A DNA stretch of 64,000 nt from positions 248,001-312,000 of the forward strand of contig BBMW01000015.1 in NCBI GenBank assembly GCA_000759755.1. Reading direction: 5' to 3'. A program made the translations under genes and the position numbers. The stretch's first letter is position 1; each line of letters opens with the position of its first letter. This document shows, one piece after another, positions 1 through 9,997 of this stretch. Under the pieces are notes generated by a model. That model saw only the letters and a program-made list of their open reading frames with translations. It ran no database searches and was not told where the DNA came from. Source of the stretch: Citrobacter werkmanii NBRC 105721 (GTDB lineage Bacteria; Pseudomonadota; Gammaproteobacteria; Enterobacterales; Enterobacteriaceae).

Positions 1-24
1 GGCGCTGTGCTTATCAGGCCTACG
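1..24. repeat. Partial REP element at window edge
   Basis: The first bases end in the REP half-motif GCTTATCAGGCCTAC and lie just downstream of the trpR stop codon. The other half would lie outside the window. Similar elements recur through the window. Confidence 0.6.
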
Positions 25-30
25 AGCAAA

Positions 31-422
<392 letters not shown>

Positions 423-446
423 GATAGCATAACACAACCGATGCGA

Positions 447-2384
447 TCAGTAACGACGTTGCCATTCTGCGTCGCTCATCAGCTCCGGTTTATCGCCAAG
501 GAAATAACGATAGTACGCATCGTAAGCCAGCACGTTCTTCACATAACCTCGCGTCTCTGAGAACGGAATGCTTTCGACAAACGCCACGGCATCAATACGA
601 CCTGCGCTATTACCCAGCCAGGTGCGCACGCGCCCCGGTCCGGCATTATAGGCCGCCGATGCAAAGATGCGGTTATTGCCAAATTGCTGATAAACATACT
701 GCAAATAGCTGGTGCCAATGTTGATGTTGGTATCAGGATCCAGCAGTTGACTCGGACTGCTGTAACCCGGAATCGAGAACATTTTCACCGTGTGCGTTGC
801 GGTGCCCGGCATAATCTGCATCAGCCCACTGGCGCCAACCGGCGATTTCACTTTCGGGTTCCAGGCGCTTTCCTGACGCGCGATCGCCATCGCATAACTT
901 GGCGGAATATCTTTCCCACTGGTATAGCGGGTAAACAGATCTTTATAGGCCAGCGGGAAGCGCTCTTCCAGATGATCCCACAGTTTACCGGCGATCGTGG
1001 CCTGTACGCTCAGATCCCACCAATGATTGTTAAACGCGTAGCGCGCCAGCTGCGCCTGCTCGGACTTGGTGCGGCTGGTGACCAGATTTGCCCATTCACT
1101 GCGCGCGGTATTATCCAGATTCCAGTACATCAGCTCGCGTACGCGCGCCATTTCCGGTCCTTGAGTCAGCGCAGAGTCAACGTTCGCTGGGGCTTTATCC
1201 ACCTTCAGCTCGTACTCTTCGCCGAGGCGTTGCGCCGCCACCATCGGGTAGAAACCGCGCTGCTGCATGAGTTGATGCAGAATCTCTTTCGCTTCCGCCT
1301 CGCGTCCGCGCTCCAGCAGCAGATCCGCTTGCCAGTAGCGCCACTCATCTTTTTCTTTAGCGTCCATCGGCAGACGCGCCAGCCAGGTATTCAGGCCGCG
1401 ACGATCACCAGTTCCCAGCGCCATCCGCACGCGACGCTCCACAAGCGAGGTAGAATTTGAGCGCATAATCGCATCATCACGCCATTTCGCCTGCTCGTCG
1501 GTGACGTCATTGCCCATCAGACGCCAGGCGACGATGTCGCGCAGCTCCTGAGTCTGCTCGTCATTTAGCTGCTGCGCCTGCACCAAAGAGGGGATCATCA
1601 GGCGGGCGTTTTCGACATCCTGACGCGCCACGCTGGCAAAAGCCACCGCCGCCATCTGCCGGGTGAAATCCGTTGCGCCAGTGGTGCGCGCAAAGGTCAT
1701 TACGGTGTTTGGATCGTTAGCCAGCGCGATGATCGCCGACGCAATTGTCTGGTACTCCCCAGGCATTTGCCCGGCCAATGCCGTAACCAGCCCGGTATTA
1801 CCCGCTTTCATCGCCAGACGAATACGCTCCAGATAAGCCAGCGGATCCTGAGTGCCTGAGGCGCGCCACACGCCGAATAATTTGTCACAGGCGTTCGGCT
1901 GACTTTTCCCGGTCAGCCACAGCTCTTTCGCGCCCCGCCAGGCCTCTTCGGTTTGTCCGGTACTCCATTTCGCGAAGTAATAGTTACATTGCGCTTCCGT
2001 GGTACCCGGTTTTTCCGGGCTAAACGCCAGCAGTCCACGCCAGTCTTCCCGTCGCGCCAGTTCATTCACAAAACGCGATTGCAGAGTACGCGCCGGGGGC
2101 AGCGTCGGGTTGGCGCGCACAAAATTGGTGACGGTAATGGTCGGCTGATTCATCAGATCGTCAGTAATCTGACGATATTCCAGATAGGGATACAGAGGAT
2201 AGTTCTTCAGGCCGGGCATCATCTGCTCTACGACATCCATCTGTCGGTTGTCCCAGGCCTGCTTAATTTGCGCATAGCGATTGCGCTGCTCATCCAGGGA
2301 ATCGGCTCGCGCCACTTGACTGACCGTCAGCAGACATACGCTGGCCGCCAGCAGGCGCCAGGTAAATTGTTTGGCTTTGTCCAC
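447..2384 (-). CDS. slt: Soluble lytic murein transglycosylase Slt70
   Basis: Periplasmic exo-lytic transglycosylase that cleaves the MurNAc-GlcNAc bond of peptidoglycan and leaves 1,6-anhydro ends. It has 645 residues, the full family length. A signal peptide is visible at residues 1-27 (hydrophobic stretch ending ARA-DS). The long central part is the alpha-helical U-shaped superhelix. The C-terminal lysozyme-like SLT domain starts near residue 480, with catalytic Glu505 in IARQESAWNP followed by GASGLMQIMPGTA and AYNAGPGRV. It is transcribed towards trpR. Assigned by close similarity to E. coli Slt70. Confidence 0.97.
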   Translation of the reverse strand: MDKAKQFTWRLLAASVCLLTVSQVARADSLDEQRNRYAQIKQAWDNRQMDVVEQMMPGLKNYPLYPYLEYRQITDDLMNQPTITVTNFVRANPTLPPARTLQSRFVNELARREDWRGLLAFSPEKPGTTEAQCNYYFAKWSTGQTEEAWRGAKELWLTGKSQPNACDKLFGVWRASGTQDPLAYLERIRLAMKAGNTGLVTALAGQMPGEYQTIASAIIALANDPNTVMTFARTTGATDFTRQMAAVAFASVARQDVENARLMIPSLVQAQQLNDEQTQELRDIVAWRLMGNDVTDEQAKWRDDAIMRSNSTSLVERRVRMALGTGDRRGLNTWLARLPMDAKEKDEWRYWQADLLLERGREAEAKEILHQLMQQRGFYPMVAAQRLGEEYELKVDKAPANVDSALTQGPEMARVRELMYWNLDNTARSEWANLVTSRTKSEQAQLARYAFNNHWWDLSVQATIAGKLWDHLEERFPLAYKDLFTRYTSGKDIPPSYAMAIARQESAWNPKVKSPVGASGLMQIMPGTATHTVKMFSIPGYSSPSQLLDPDTNINIGTSYLQYVYQQFGNNRIFASAAYNAGPGRVRTWLGNSAGRIDAVAFVESIPFSETRGYVKNVLAYDAYYRYFLGDKPELMSDAEWQRRY

Positions 2385-2591
2385 AAGCTCTTCCTCTTGT
2401 CATGTTACGTCTGTGCAGCATCATGCCGCTTAATTCATTCATGCTAACCAGACATTGCAGAATGCGCCACGTCACGGACACTTTTTTACTTTTGTTGCGA
2501 GTGAGATCTGCTGGCTGGGATTGGGCAATGAAAAAGGCTACACTTCGCTTTTGATAACTCTATTCATCACTATAAAAGAGGCGAAGTCCAC

Positions 2592-4259
2592 GTGGCTCAA
2601 TTCGTTTATACCATGCATCGTGTCGGCAAAGTCGTTCCGCCGAAACGTCATATTCTTAAAAACATCTCACTGAGCTTCTTCCCTGGCGCCAAAATCGGTG
2701 TACTCGGTCTGAACGGCGCGGGTAAATCTACCCTGCTGCGCATCATGGCCGGCATTGATACCGAAATCGAAGGCGAAGCTCGCCCGCAGCCTGGCATTAA
2801 AATCGGTTACCTGCCGCAGGAACCAAAACTGAACCCGGAACACACCGTCCGTGAGTCTGTTGAAGAAGCGGTGGCCGAAGTGGTTAACGCCCTGAAAGGC
2901 CTGGATGAAGTGTATGCCAAGTACGCAGAACCGGACGCCGACTTCGATAAACTGGCCGCGCAGCAGGGCAAGTTTGAAGAGATTATTCAGGCGCACGACG
3001 GCCATAACCTGAACGTGCAGCTCGAGCGTGCCGCTGACGCCCTGCGTCTGCCGGACTGGGATGCCAAAATCGGGAACCTTTCCGGTGGTGAACGCCGCCG
3101 CGTCGCGCTGTGCCGCCTGCTGCTGGAAAAACCAGACATGCTGCTGCTCGACGAACCAACCAACCACCTGGACGCCGAATCCGTCGCCTGGCTGGAACGC
3201 TTCCTGCACGACTTCGAAGGGACCGTCGTGGCGATTACCCACGACCGTTACTTCCTCGACAATGTTGCGGGTTGGATTCTGGAGCTGGACCGCGGCGAAG
3301 GTATTCCATGGGAAGGCAACTACTCCTCCTGGCTGGAGCAGAAAGATCAGCGTCTGGCGCAGGAAGCTTCTCAGGAAGCCGCTCGTCGTAAATCTATCGA
3401 GAAAGAGCTGGAGTGGGTGCGCCAGGGCGCGAAAGGCCGTCAGTCTAAGGGCAAAGCCCGTCTGGCACGCTTTGAAGAGCTGAATAACACCGAATACCAG
3501 AAGCGTAACGAAACCAACGAACTGTTTATTCCACCTGGACCTCGTCTGGGCGATAAAGTCGTTGAGGTCAGCAATCTGCGTAAATCCTACGGCGATCGCG
3601 TGCTGATCGACGATCTGAGCTTCTCTGTACCGAAAGGCGCTATCGTCGGCATCATCGGTCCGAACGGCGCGGGTAAATCAACCCTGTTCCGTATGATGTC
3701 CGGTCAGGAACAGCCCGACAGCGGCACCATCACGCTGGGCGAAACCGTGAAGCTGGCCTCTGTTGACCAGTTCCGTGACGCAATGGATAACAGCAAAACC
3801 GTGTGGGAAGAAGTTTCCGGCGGGCTGGATATCATGAAGATCGGCAACACCGAAATGCCAAGCCGTGCTTACGTAGGCCGTTTTAACTTCAAAGGCGTGG
3901 ATCAGGGGAAACGCGTGGGCGAACTGTCCGGCGGTGAGCGCGGTCGTCTGCACCTGGCCAAGCTGCTGCAGGTTGGCGGCAACATGCTGCTGCTCGATGA
4001 ACCGACCAACGACCTGGATATCGAAACCCTGCGCGCGCTGGAAAACGCCCTGCTGGAATTCCCGGGCTGCGCGATGGTTATCTCGCACGACCGTTGGTTC
4101 CTCGACCGCATCGCGACCCATATTCTGGACTACCAGGATGAAGGTAAAGTGGAGTTCTTCGAAGGTAACTTTACCGAATACGAAGAGTACAAGAAACGCA
4201 CACTGGGCGCCGATGCTCTGGAGCCGAAGCGTATCAAGTACAAGCGTATTTCTAAGTAA
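2592..4259 (+). CDS. ettA: Energy-dependent translational throttle protein EttA (ABC-F ATPase)
   Basis: ABC-F family ATPase of 555 residues that binds the ribosomal E site and gates the first elongation cycle according to the ATP/ADP ratio. Two ABC cassettes are visible: Walker A GLNGAGKST near residue 39 and GPNGAGKST near residue 357, two LSGGE(R) signatures and two LLLDEPTN Walker B motifs. The arm insertion (about residues 95-135) and a charged interdomain linker (about 240-320, rich in Lys/Arg/Glu) are present. There are no membrane segments. The start is a GTG, chosen because it gives the MAQFVYTMHR N-terminus known for the family. Divergent from slt. Formerly yjjK. Confidence 0.96.
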   Translation: MAQFVYTMHRVGKVVPPKRHILKNISLSFFPGAKIGVLGLNGAGKSTLLRIMAGIDTEIEGEARPQPGIKIGYLPQEPKLNPEHTVRESVEEAVAEVVNALKGLDEVYAKYAEPDADFDKLAAQQGKFEEIIQAHDGHNLNVQLERAADALRLPDWDAKIGNLSGGERRRVALCRLLLEKPDMLLLDEPTNHLDAESVAWLERFLHDFEGTVVAITHDRYFLDNVAGWILELDRGEGIPWEGNYSSWLEQKDQRLAQEASQEAARRKSIEKELEWVRQGAKGRQSKGKARLARFEELNNTEYQKRNETNELFIPPGPRLGDKVVEVSNLRKSYGDRVLIDDLSFSVPKGAIVGIIGPNGAGKSTLFRMMSGQEQPDSGTITLGETVKLASVDQFRDAMDNSKTVWEEVSGGLDIMKIGNTEMPSRAYVGRFNFKGVDQGKRVGELSGGERGRLHLAKLLQVGGNMLLLDEPTNDLDIETLRALENALLEFPGCAMVISHDRWFLDRIATHILDYQDEGKVEFFEGNFTEYEEYKKRTLGADALEPKRIKYKRISK

Positions 4260-4270
4260 TTACCGTTAAG

Positions 4271-4334
4271 TGCCGTATCCGGTCTACGAGGTTAGTACGA
4301 CTTGTAGGCCGGATAAGCGCGGCGCCATCCGGCA
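4271..4334. repeat. REP/BIME element between ettA and nadR
   Basis: Two REP units in opposite orientation (GTATCCGGTCTACGA and GTAGGCCGGATAAGCGC followed by GCCATCCGGCA). They lie between the convergent ends of ettA and nadR and may help protect or terminate both transcripts. Confidence 0.85.
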
Positions 4335-4341
4335 TTAAAAC

Positions 4342-5574
4342 CTAACCCTGCTCACCCATCAATTCTTTCACCAACTCCACGCAGCGCAGGAATCGGCCAT
4401 CGTAGTCAGGCTCCTGAACGTGCACGAAATTGATATTGTTTTCCTGCAGCATCTCGACCAACAGCGACTGAAACGCTTTTCGGTCAACCGAGCTGCCAAG
4501 GCTACGCAAACCATCCGCCACCCATGGAGTGTTGTTTTCCAGCAGGATCACCAGGTCAAAACGGTACTCATCAATCAGCGCCTGCACAAACGGGTGTTCG
4601 CGCCCTTCGTACTTTTTACAGAATGCCTGAGTGGTCACGAAATCGGTATCGATAAACGCCACTTTATTGGCATACTTGACAGCAAAATCAATGTATTGCG
4701 CTTGTCCGAGGGCAATCTTATCGTAGTCGGAATATTGCAACGCCATCTCGTCGCCGCCCAAATGGGAGAAGACGTAATCACGCCCGTATTCCCACGCACT
4801 GGTGGTGTTAAAGATATTGGCGAGCTTGTTCACCAGCGTGGATTTTCCGCTCGACTCCCCGCCAAGGATCGCCACGGTGCGCACGAAAAACGGTTTCACT
4901 TCGGTGGGAATATACTCCCAATAGCGAAACGGGTTTTCGCGAATTTGCCCGCCACTGATGTTCATAAACGTTCGTTTCGGATCCACCAGCACCGTTTCGA
5001 TCCCCAGATGTTTCAGATACTGCGGCGCATCTGACTCTTCAGAGGTGTAGATCCAGTTTGGCTGGATCCCCTTCTCCTGCATAAACGTTTTGATACCGTT
5101 GCTCCACACGTCCCAACCGTGCGGATACGGCTCCATACCCTCTTCGTTGAAGGCATGAATTCGGATATTTTTCTGATATTTAAATGTTTGCAGCAGCCAA
5201 CGTAAACGATCGGGCACCGTCGGCTGTTGCGACATGGCGCTGTCTTCAAACAGGCTGCGATCGCGCGTATCGTCATACCCCATGATGATATGCAGCTCAT
5301 CGACCTGACTACAGGCGCGCTGGATCAGATAGATGTGGCCGGTGTGCAGCGGATAAAATTTACCGAATACCACACCGATATTTTTCTGCTGGCGCGGAAA
5401 CTCCAGCCCGAGAAAACGGTGCAACGCCTCCAGCTTTTGCGCGCTGGGGCTTTTGATTTTGGCATTCAGCAGTTGGCTTAAATATCCCTTGGTCATGCCA
5501 CTGGCATCCGCCACCTGTTGCAGGGTACAGCCCTTTTGCTTTATGGCGGTTTTGAGATAGTCGAACGATGACAC
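4342..5574 (-). CDS. nadR: Trifunctional NAD regulator/NMN adenylyltransferase/ribosylnicotinamide kinase NadR
   Basis: 410-residue protein with three parts. An N-terminal helix-turn-helix (about residues 5-55, CTLQQVADASGMTKGYLSQLL) represses nadA and nadB in response to NAD and ATP. A central NMN adenylyltransferase domain begins at about residue 63 (GVVFGKFYPLHTGHI, nucleotidyltransferase HxGH-type motif). A C-terminal ribosylnicotinamide kinase has Walker A GGESSGKST near residue 237. I chose a GTG start at 5574 because a strong AGGAGG lies 5 bases upstream and the length then matches E. coli. A longer in-frame reading to 5679 runs through a REP element and is rejected. Downstream of radA on the same strand. 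Confidence 0.96.
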   Translation of the reverse strand: MSSFDYLKTAIKQKGCTLQQVADASGMTKGYLSQLLNAKIKSPSAQKLEALHRFLGLEFPRQQKNIGVVFGKFYPLHTGHIYLIQRACSQVDELHIIMGYDDTRDRSLFEDSAMSQQPTVPDRLRWLLQTFKYQKNIRIHAFNEEGMEPYPHGWDVWSNGIKTFMQEKGIQPNWIYTSEESDAPQYLKHLGIETVLVDPKRTFMNISGGQIRENPFRYWEYIPTEVKPFFVRTVAILGGESSGKSTLVNKLANIFNTTSAWEYGRDYVFSHLGGDEMALQYSDYDKIALGQAQYIDFAVKYANKVAFIDTDFVTTQAFCKKYEGREHPFVQALIDEYRFDLVILLENNTPWVADGLRSLGSSVDRKAFQSLLVEMLQENNINFVHVQEPDYDGRFLRCVELVKELMGEQG

Positions 5575-5608
5575 AAGAGCCTCCTGCTGGAAAAATCGCG
5601 TAACACTG

Positions 5609-5686
5609 CCTGATGGCGCTTCGCTTATCAGGCCTACAACATCAATCCGTAGGCCGGATAAGACGCATTGCGTCGCCATCCGGCAA
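5609..5686. repeat. REP/BIME pair between radA and nadR
   Basis: Two inverted REP units (TGATGGCGCTTCGCTTATCAGGCCTAC and GTAGGCCGGATAAG...GCCATCCGGCA) separate radA from the co-oriented nadR. They are the only notable structure in this short gap. Confidence 0.85.
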
Positions 5687-5714
5687 ATTATACAACATCA
5701 CTGCATACAGAGGA

Positions 5715-7097
5715 TTATAAGTCGTCAAACACGCTTAACGCATCTGCAAGCTTTTTAACGCCGAAAACCTGCATCCCTTCCGGCACTTTTTTCGGGACGT
5801 TGGCGGCAGGCACAATCGCCCGACGGAAGCCATGCTTCGCCGCTTCAGAAATACGCTCCTGGCCGCTCGGCACCGGGCGAATCTCGCCCGCCAGTCCCAC
5901 TTCGCCAAAGACCACTAAATCCTGCGGCAGCGGTCTGTCACGCAGGCTGGAGACCATTGCCAGCAGCAGCGCCAGATCGGCGCTGGTTTCGGTGACTTTG
6001 ACACCGCCGACCACGTTGACGAACACGTCCTGATCCGCCATCTGTAAGCCGCCGTGACGATGCAGCACCGCCAGCAGAATCGCCAGACGGTTCTGTTCCA
6101 GACCGACCGCCACGCGACGCGGGTTCGCCATCATTGAGTGATCGACCAGCGCCTGAATCTCTACCAGCAGCGGACGCGTACCTTCCCAGACCACCATCAC
6201 CGAACTACCGGAAGTAACTTCATCGCCACGGCTTAAGAAGATAGCGGAAGGGTTGCTGACTTCACGCAGGCCCTGCTCGGTCATGGCAAAGACGCCAAGC
6301 TCATTCACCGCGCCAAAGCGGTTTTTATGGCTACGCAGGGTACGAAAGCGGGAATCGGCGTCACCGTCGAGCAGCACCGAGCAGTCGATACAGTGCTCCA
6401 GCACTTTTGGCCCCGCCAGCGATCCGTCTTTAGTCACATGACCTACCATCACAATCGCCACGCCACGCGTTTTGGCAAAGCGCGTCAGGTAAGCGGCAGT
6501 TTCGCGCACCTGCGCCACGCTGCCCGGCGAAGACTGAATATCCGCCATGTGCATCACCTGAATGGAGTCGATCACCATCAGTTTCGGCTGTTCTTCTTCG
6601 GCAATCAGGCAAATTTGTTCGATGCTGGTTTCCGACAGCATGTTCAGATTCGCCGTCGGCAGGCCAAGCCGATGCGCGCGCATCGCCACCTGCTGTAGCG
6701 ACTCTTCGCCAGTGACGTACAGCGTTTTCATCTGCTCCGCCAGCCTGCACAGAGTTTGCAGCAACAGGGTCGATTTGCCCGCGCCGGGGTTACCGCCAAT
6801 CAGAATAGCGCTGCCGGGCACCACACCGCCGCCCAGCACACGGTCAAACTCTTTAAATCCGGTGGAAAAACGCGGCAATTCTTCAAGACTGATGTCAGAC
6901 AGCTTCTGCACTTTTGCGACACCCGCATTCCCGGCATAGCCGCTGAGCCGCTCGTTACGCGCCACCGTCGGCGACGCGGCAAGGCGCACCTCGGTAATGG
7001 TGTTCCAGGCCTGGCAGGCGCTACATTGCCCCTGCCAGCGCGGGTAATCGGCCCCGCATTCATTACAAACAAAGGCGCGTTTTGGAGCTTTTGCCAC
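5715..7097 (-). CDS. radA: DNA repair and recombination protein RadA (Sms)
   Basis: RecA-like branch-migration ATPase of 460 residues that processes recombination intermediates. An N-terminal C4 zinc finger uses Cys11, Cys14, Cys25 and Cys28. Walker A is GGNPGAGKST at residues 101-110. The RadA-specific KNRFG motif follows in the ATPase core. The C-terminal third resembles the Lon protease domain (DQDVFVNVVGGVKVTETSADLA). It is followed by nadR and preceded by serB, all on the minus strand, as in E. coli. All key motifs are intact. Confidence 0.97.
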   Translation of the reverse strand: MAKAPKRAFVCNECGADYPRWQGQCSACQAWNTITEVRLAASPTVARNERLSGYAGNAGVAKVQKLSDISLEELPRFSTGFKEFDRVLGGGVVPGSAILIGGNPGAGKSTLLLQTLCRLAEQMKTLYVTGEESLQQVAMRAHRLGLPTANLNMLSETSIEQICLIAEEEQPKLMVIDSIQVMHMADIQSSPGSVAQVRETAAYLTRFAKTRGVAIVMVGHVTKDGSLAGPKVLEHCIDCSVLLDGDADSRFRTLRSHKNRFGAVNELGVFAMTEQGLREVSNPSAIFLSRGDEVTSGSSVMVVWEGTRPLLVEIQALVDHSMMANPRRVAVGLEQNRLAILLAVLHRHGGLQMADQDVFVNVVGGVKVTETSADLALLLAMVSSLRDRPLPQDLVVFGEVGLAGEIRPVPSGQERISEAAKHGFRRAIVPAANVPKKVPEGMQVFGVKKLADALSVFDDL

Positions 7098-7121
7098 GTT
7101 TTACCTCTTTCGTTAACGCTG

Positions 7122-7152
7122 TTGCCGGATGACGCTGACGCTTATCAGGCAT
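7122..7152. repeat. REP element between serB and radA
   Basis: A single REP-like unit (TTGCCGGATGACGCTGACGCTTATCAGGCA) lies in the 60-base gap just downstream of the serB stop codon. Confidence 0.75.
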
Positions 7153-7157
7153 CAAAA

Positions 7158-8126
7158 CTATTTCTGGTTCATGCTGCCGGAGAGAATGCAGAACACCCCC
7201 ATCAGATCGGCGTGACGGATAGTAATCTCTGTCTTTTCATTCACTTTGGGTTTGGCATGATACGCAATGCCCAACCCCGCGGTTTTGATCATCGGCAGAT
7301 CGTTCGCGCCGTCGCCGATCGCCACCGTCTGCGCCATCGGGATCTCATACTCTTGCGCCAGACGGGTCAGCGTATTGGCTTTGTACTGCGCATCGACGAT
7401 GTCGCCAATCACGTTGCCGGTAAATTTCCCGTCCATGATCTCCAGCTCGTTTGCTACAGCCGCCGTCAGACGTAACTTATTACGCAGATAATCCGCAAAG
7501 AAGGTAAACCCACCGGAGGCGATGGCCACTTTCCAACCCAGCGTTTCCAGCTTCAACACCAGTTGAGTCAGGCCAGGCATCAGCGGTAAATTTTCGCGTA
7601 CCTGATGCAGAATATTGGCATCCGCACCTTTCAGCGTTGCCACACGGCTGCGCAGGCTGGCGGTAAAGTCCAGCTCACCGCGCATCGCACGTTCGGTAAC
7701 TTCTGCAACCATCTCACCGGTGCCGGCCAGCTTCGCGATTTCATCAATGCACTCGATCTGGATCGCCGTTGAATCCATATCCATCACCAGCAAACCCGGC
7801 GTACGCAGATGTGGAATCTTGCCTAGCGGCGCAACATCCAGTTTGGCATCATGCGCCAGTTTTGCCGCACGCGGCGTTAACGAACCTGCCAGGCGAATCA
7901 CCTGATAATCCTCAACGCACCAGGCGGCCACGATCACCATCGCCGCGCCCAGTTTGCTCTGGTATTGCGTGAGACGTTGTTTATCCAGCCCGCGACCATA
8001 CAGCAGCCAGCCACTACGGCCCGCGTGGTAATCCAGCGGCATGACTTCATCGCCACTTAAAGAGAGGGGCAGACCTGGCCACAGAGAGACATCTTCGGGT
8101 AGATCGCACCAGGTAATGTTAGGCAT
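7158..8126 (-). CDS. serB: Phosphoserine phosphatase SerB
   Basis: Last step of L-serine synthesis: hydrolysis of O-phospho-L-serine to L-serine. 322 residues, the E. coli length. An N-terminal ACT-like regulatory region is followed by a HAD phosphatase core with the nucleophile motif DMDST at residues 116-120 and a later GDGANDLPMI motif. The start at 8126 was chosen because AGGAG lies just upstream on the minus strand and the MPNITWCDLPEDV N-terminus matches the family. An 18-codon upstream extension is not supported. Divergently transcribed from ytjB. Confidence 0.96.
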   Translation of the reverse strand: MPNITWCDLPEDVSLWPGLPLSLSGDEVMPLDYHAGRSGWLLYGRGLDKQRLTQYQSKLGAAMVIVAAWCVEDYQVIRLAGSLTPRAAKLAHDAKLDVAPLGKIPHLRTPGLLVMDMDSTAIQIECIDEIAKLAGTGEMVAEVTERAMRGELDFTASLRSRVATLKGADANILHQVRENLPLMPGLTQLVLKLETLGWKVAIASGGFTFFADYLRNKLRLTAAVANELEIMDGKFTGNVIGDIVDAQYKANTLTRLAQEYEIPMAQTVAIGDGANDLPMIKTAGLGIAYHAKPKVNEKTEITIRHADLMGVFCILSGSMNQK

Positions 8127-8242
8127 TAAAGCTCCTGTAAAATCGTTCGGGTCGGAATCATCCAGGGGAAAATAACGCATGAGGCTACCCTGTAACCAGC
8201 GCTTCTGGCAACATTAAGTCTCAAATTTTCAGCAGGTGGAAT

Positions 8243-8878
8243 ATGGCTCGCACAAAACTGAAATTCCGACTACATCGTGCAGTGATTGTATTGTCCTGCC
8301 TGGCGCTGCTCGTCGCCCTGATGCAGGGCGCATCCTGGTTTAGTCAAAGCCACCAGCAACAACGTAACCCGCAACTGGAAGAGCTGGCCCGTACGTTGGC
8401 ACGTCAGGTTGCATTAAACGTCGCGCCGCTGATGCATACCGAAACACCGGATGAAAAACGCATTAAAGCAGTGCTCACGCAGTTGACGGAAAGTAGCCGT
8501 ATTCTGGATGCGGGCGTGTACGATGAACAGGGTGACCTGATTACCCGTACCGGTGAGAGCGTTAACGTTCGTGACCGACTGGCGCTGGACGGTAAAAAAG
8601 CCGGGGGATATTTCAACCAGCAGATTGTCGAACCCATTCAAGGCAAAAATGGTCCACTGGGCTATCTGCGCCTGACGCTGGATACCCACACGCTCGCCAC
8701 CGAGGCCAAACAGGTGGATAACACCACCAACATTCTACGCCTTATGCTGCTCCTGTCACTGGCGATTGGCGTGGTGCTGACCCGGACCTTACTGCAAGGT
8801 AAACGCACCCGCTGGCAACAATCGCCGTTCCTGCTTACCGCCAACAAACCGGTGCAGGAAGAAGATAAAGATGATTAA
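8243..8878 (+). CDS. ytjB: Membrane protein YtjB (Smp)
   Basis: 211-residue inner-membrane protein of the SMP family. It has a hydrophobic segment at about residues 12-32, a periplasmic-looking middle with a PAS/Cache-like appearance (ILDAGVYDEQGDLITRTGES), a second hydrophobic segment at about 158-180, and a basic/acidic C-terminal tail. The function is not established. It starts divergently from serB with AGGTGG upstream, and ends 15 bases before lplA, so the two are probably cotranscribed as in E. coli. Confidence 0.93.
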   Translation: MARTKLKFRLHRAVIVLSCLALLVALMQGASWFSQSHQQQRNPQLEELARTLARQVALNVAPLMHTETPDEKRIKAVLTQLTESSRILDAGVYDEQGDLITRTGESVNVRDRLALDGKKAGGYFNQQIVEPIQGKNGPLGYLRLTLDTHTLATEAKQVDNTTNILRLMLLLSLAIGVVLTRTLLQGKRTRWQQSPFLLTANKPVQEEDKDD

Positions 8879-8893
8879 GAAAAGGAAATCGCT

Positions 8894-9910
8894 ATGACTA
8901 CCCTGCGTCTGCTTATCTCAGACTCTTACGATCCGTGGTTTAACCTGGCGGTTGAAGAGTGCATATTTCGCCAGATGCCCGCCACGCAGCGCGTTCTGTT
9001 CTTATGGCGTAACGCCGATACGGTGGTGATTGGCCGGGCGCAAAACCCATGGAAAGAGTGCAATACCCGCCGTATGGAAGAGGATAACGTGCGGCTCGCT
9101 CGTCGCAGCAGCGGCGGCGGCGCGGTGTTTCATGATTTAGGCAATACCTGCTTTACCTTTATGGCCGGCAAACCGGAATACGACAAAACTATCTCTACCT
9201 CTATCGTACTCAACGCATTGAATTCATTGGGCGTTATGGCCGATGCTTCGGGACGCAACGATCTGGTGGTGAAAACGCCGGACGGCGATCGCAAAGTCTC
9301 TGGTTCAGCCTATCGCGAAACCAAAGATCGCGGCTTCCATCACGGTACGCTGCTGCTGAATGCTGACCTCAGTCGCCTGGCGAACTATCTGAATCCGGAT
9401 AAAAAGAAACTCGCGGCGAAAGGGATTACCTCCGTTCGCTCTCGCGTGGCCAATCTTACCGAGCTATTACCGGGCATCACCCATGAACAGGTCTGCCAGG
9501 CGGTCACGGACGCCTTTTTCGCCCATTACGGCGAGCGCGTCGAAGCAGAAGTAATATCCCCGGATAAAACGCCGGATCTGCCGAATTTTGCCGAAACCTT
9601 TGCGCGCCAGAGCAGTTGGGAGTGGAATTTCGGCCAGGCGCCGGCATTCTCACATTTGCTGGACGAGCGTTTCACCTGGGGCGGCGTCGAGCTACATTTC
9701 GACGTCGAAAAAGGTCATATCACCCGTGCACAGGTCTTTACCGACAGCCTCAATCCCGCGCCGCTGGAAGCGCTGGCGGGGCGACTACAAGGGTGTTTGT
9801 ACCGCGCGGATATGCTACAACAGGAGTGCGAGGCGCTGCTGGTTGATTTCCCGGAGCAGGAAAAAGAACTGCGGGAACTGTCGGCATGGATTGCACTCGC
9901 CGTACGTTAA
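8894..9910 (+). CDS. lplA: Lipoate-protein ligase A
   Basis: Activates free lipoate with ATP and transfers lipoyl to the E2 subunits of 2-oxoacid dehydrogenases and to GcvH. 338 residues. The lipoate-binding loop [15 protein letters not shown] is at about residues 70-84. The active lysine lies in [10 protein letters not shown] near residue 134. HHGTLLLN follows. The C-terminal accessory domain (about residues 245-338) is complete. It is 15 bases downstream of ytjB with an AAAGGAAA ribosome-binding site. In K-12 yjjJ follows lplA. Here only a REP element separates it from deoD. Confidence 0.97.
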   Translation: MTTLRLLISDSYDPWFNLAVEECIFRQMPATQRVLFLWRNADTVVIGRAQNPWKECNTRRMEEDNVRLARRSSGGGAVFHDLGNTCFTFMAGKPEYDKTISTSIVLNALNSLGVMADASGRNDLVVKTPDGDRKVSGSAYRETKDRGFHHGTLLLNADLSRLANYLNPDKKKLAAKGITSVRSRVANLTELLPGITHEQVCQAVTDAFFAHYGERVEAEVISPDKTPDLPNFAETFARQSSWEWNFGQAPAFSHLLDERFTWGGVELHFDVEKGHITRAQVFTDSLNPAPLEALAGRLQGCLYRADMLQQECEALLVDFPEQEKELRELSAWIALAVR

Positions 9911-9919
9911 TAAAAAAAA

Positions 9920-9987
9920 GCCGGATGGCGGCTACGCCTTATCCGGCCTACGATCGCGAGGCCCGGTAAGCGCGGCGCCACCGGGCA
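9920..9987. repeat. REP/BIME element between lplA and deoD
   Basis: Two REP units (GCCGGATGGCGGCTACGCC followed by TTATCCGGCCTACGA, then a degenerate CCCGGTAAGCGCGGCGCCACCGGGCA) lie between the convergent lplA and deoD. An A-rich stretch before the first hairpin reads as a T-run for the leftward transcript. Confidence 0.85.
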
Positions 9988-9997
9988 TAACACAGTC

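Noticed and set aside
684-1460. Long + strand open frame inside slt
   Set aside because: Antisense shadow of the strongly conserved slt gene. Amino acid composition is Arg/His-rich and there is no ribosome-binding site.
2667-3242. Long minus strand frame inside ettA
   Set aside because: Shadow of ettA codons. It follows codon periodicity of the real gene and has no family resemblance.
5575-5679. N-terminal extension of NadR by 35 residues
   Set aside because: The extension crosses a REP element. The GTG at 5574 has an AGGAGG site and gives the known length.
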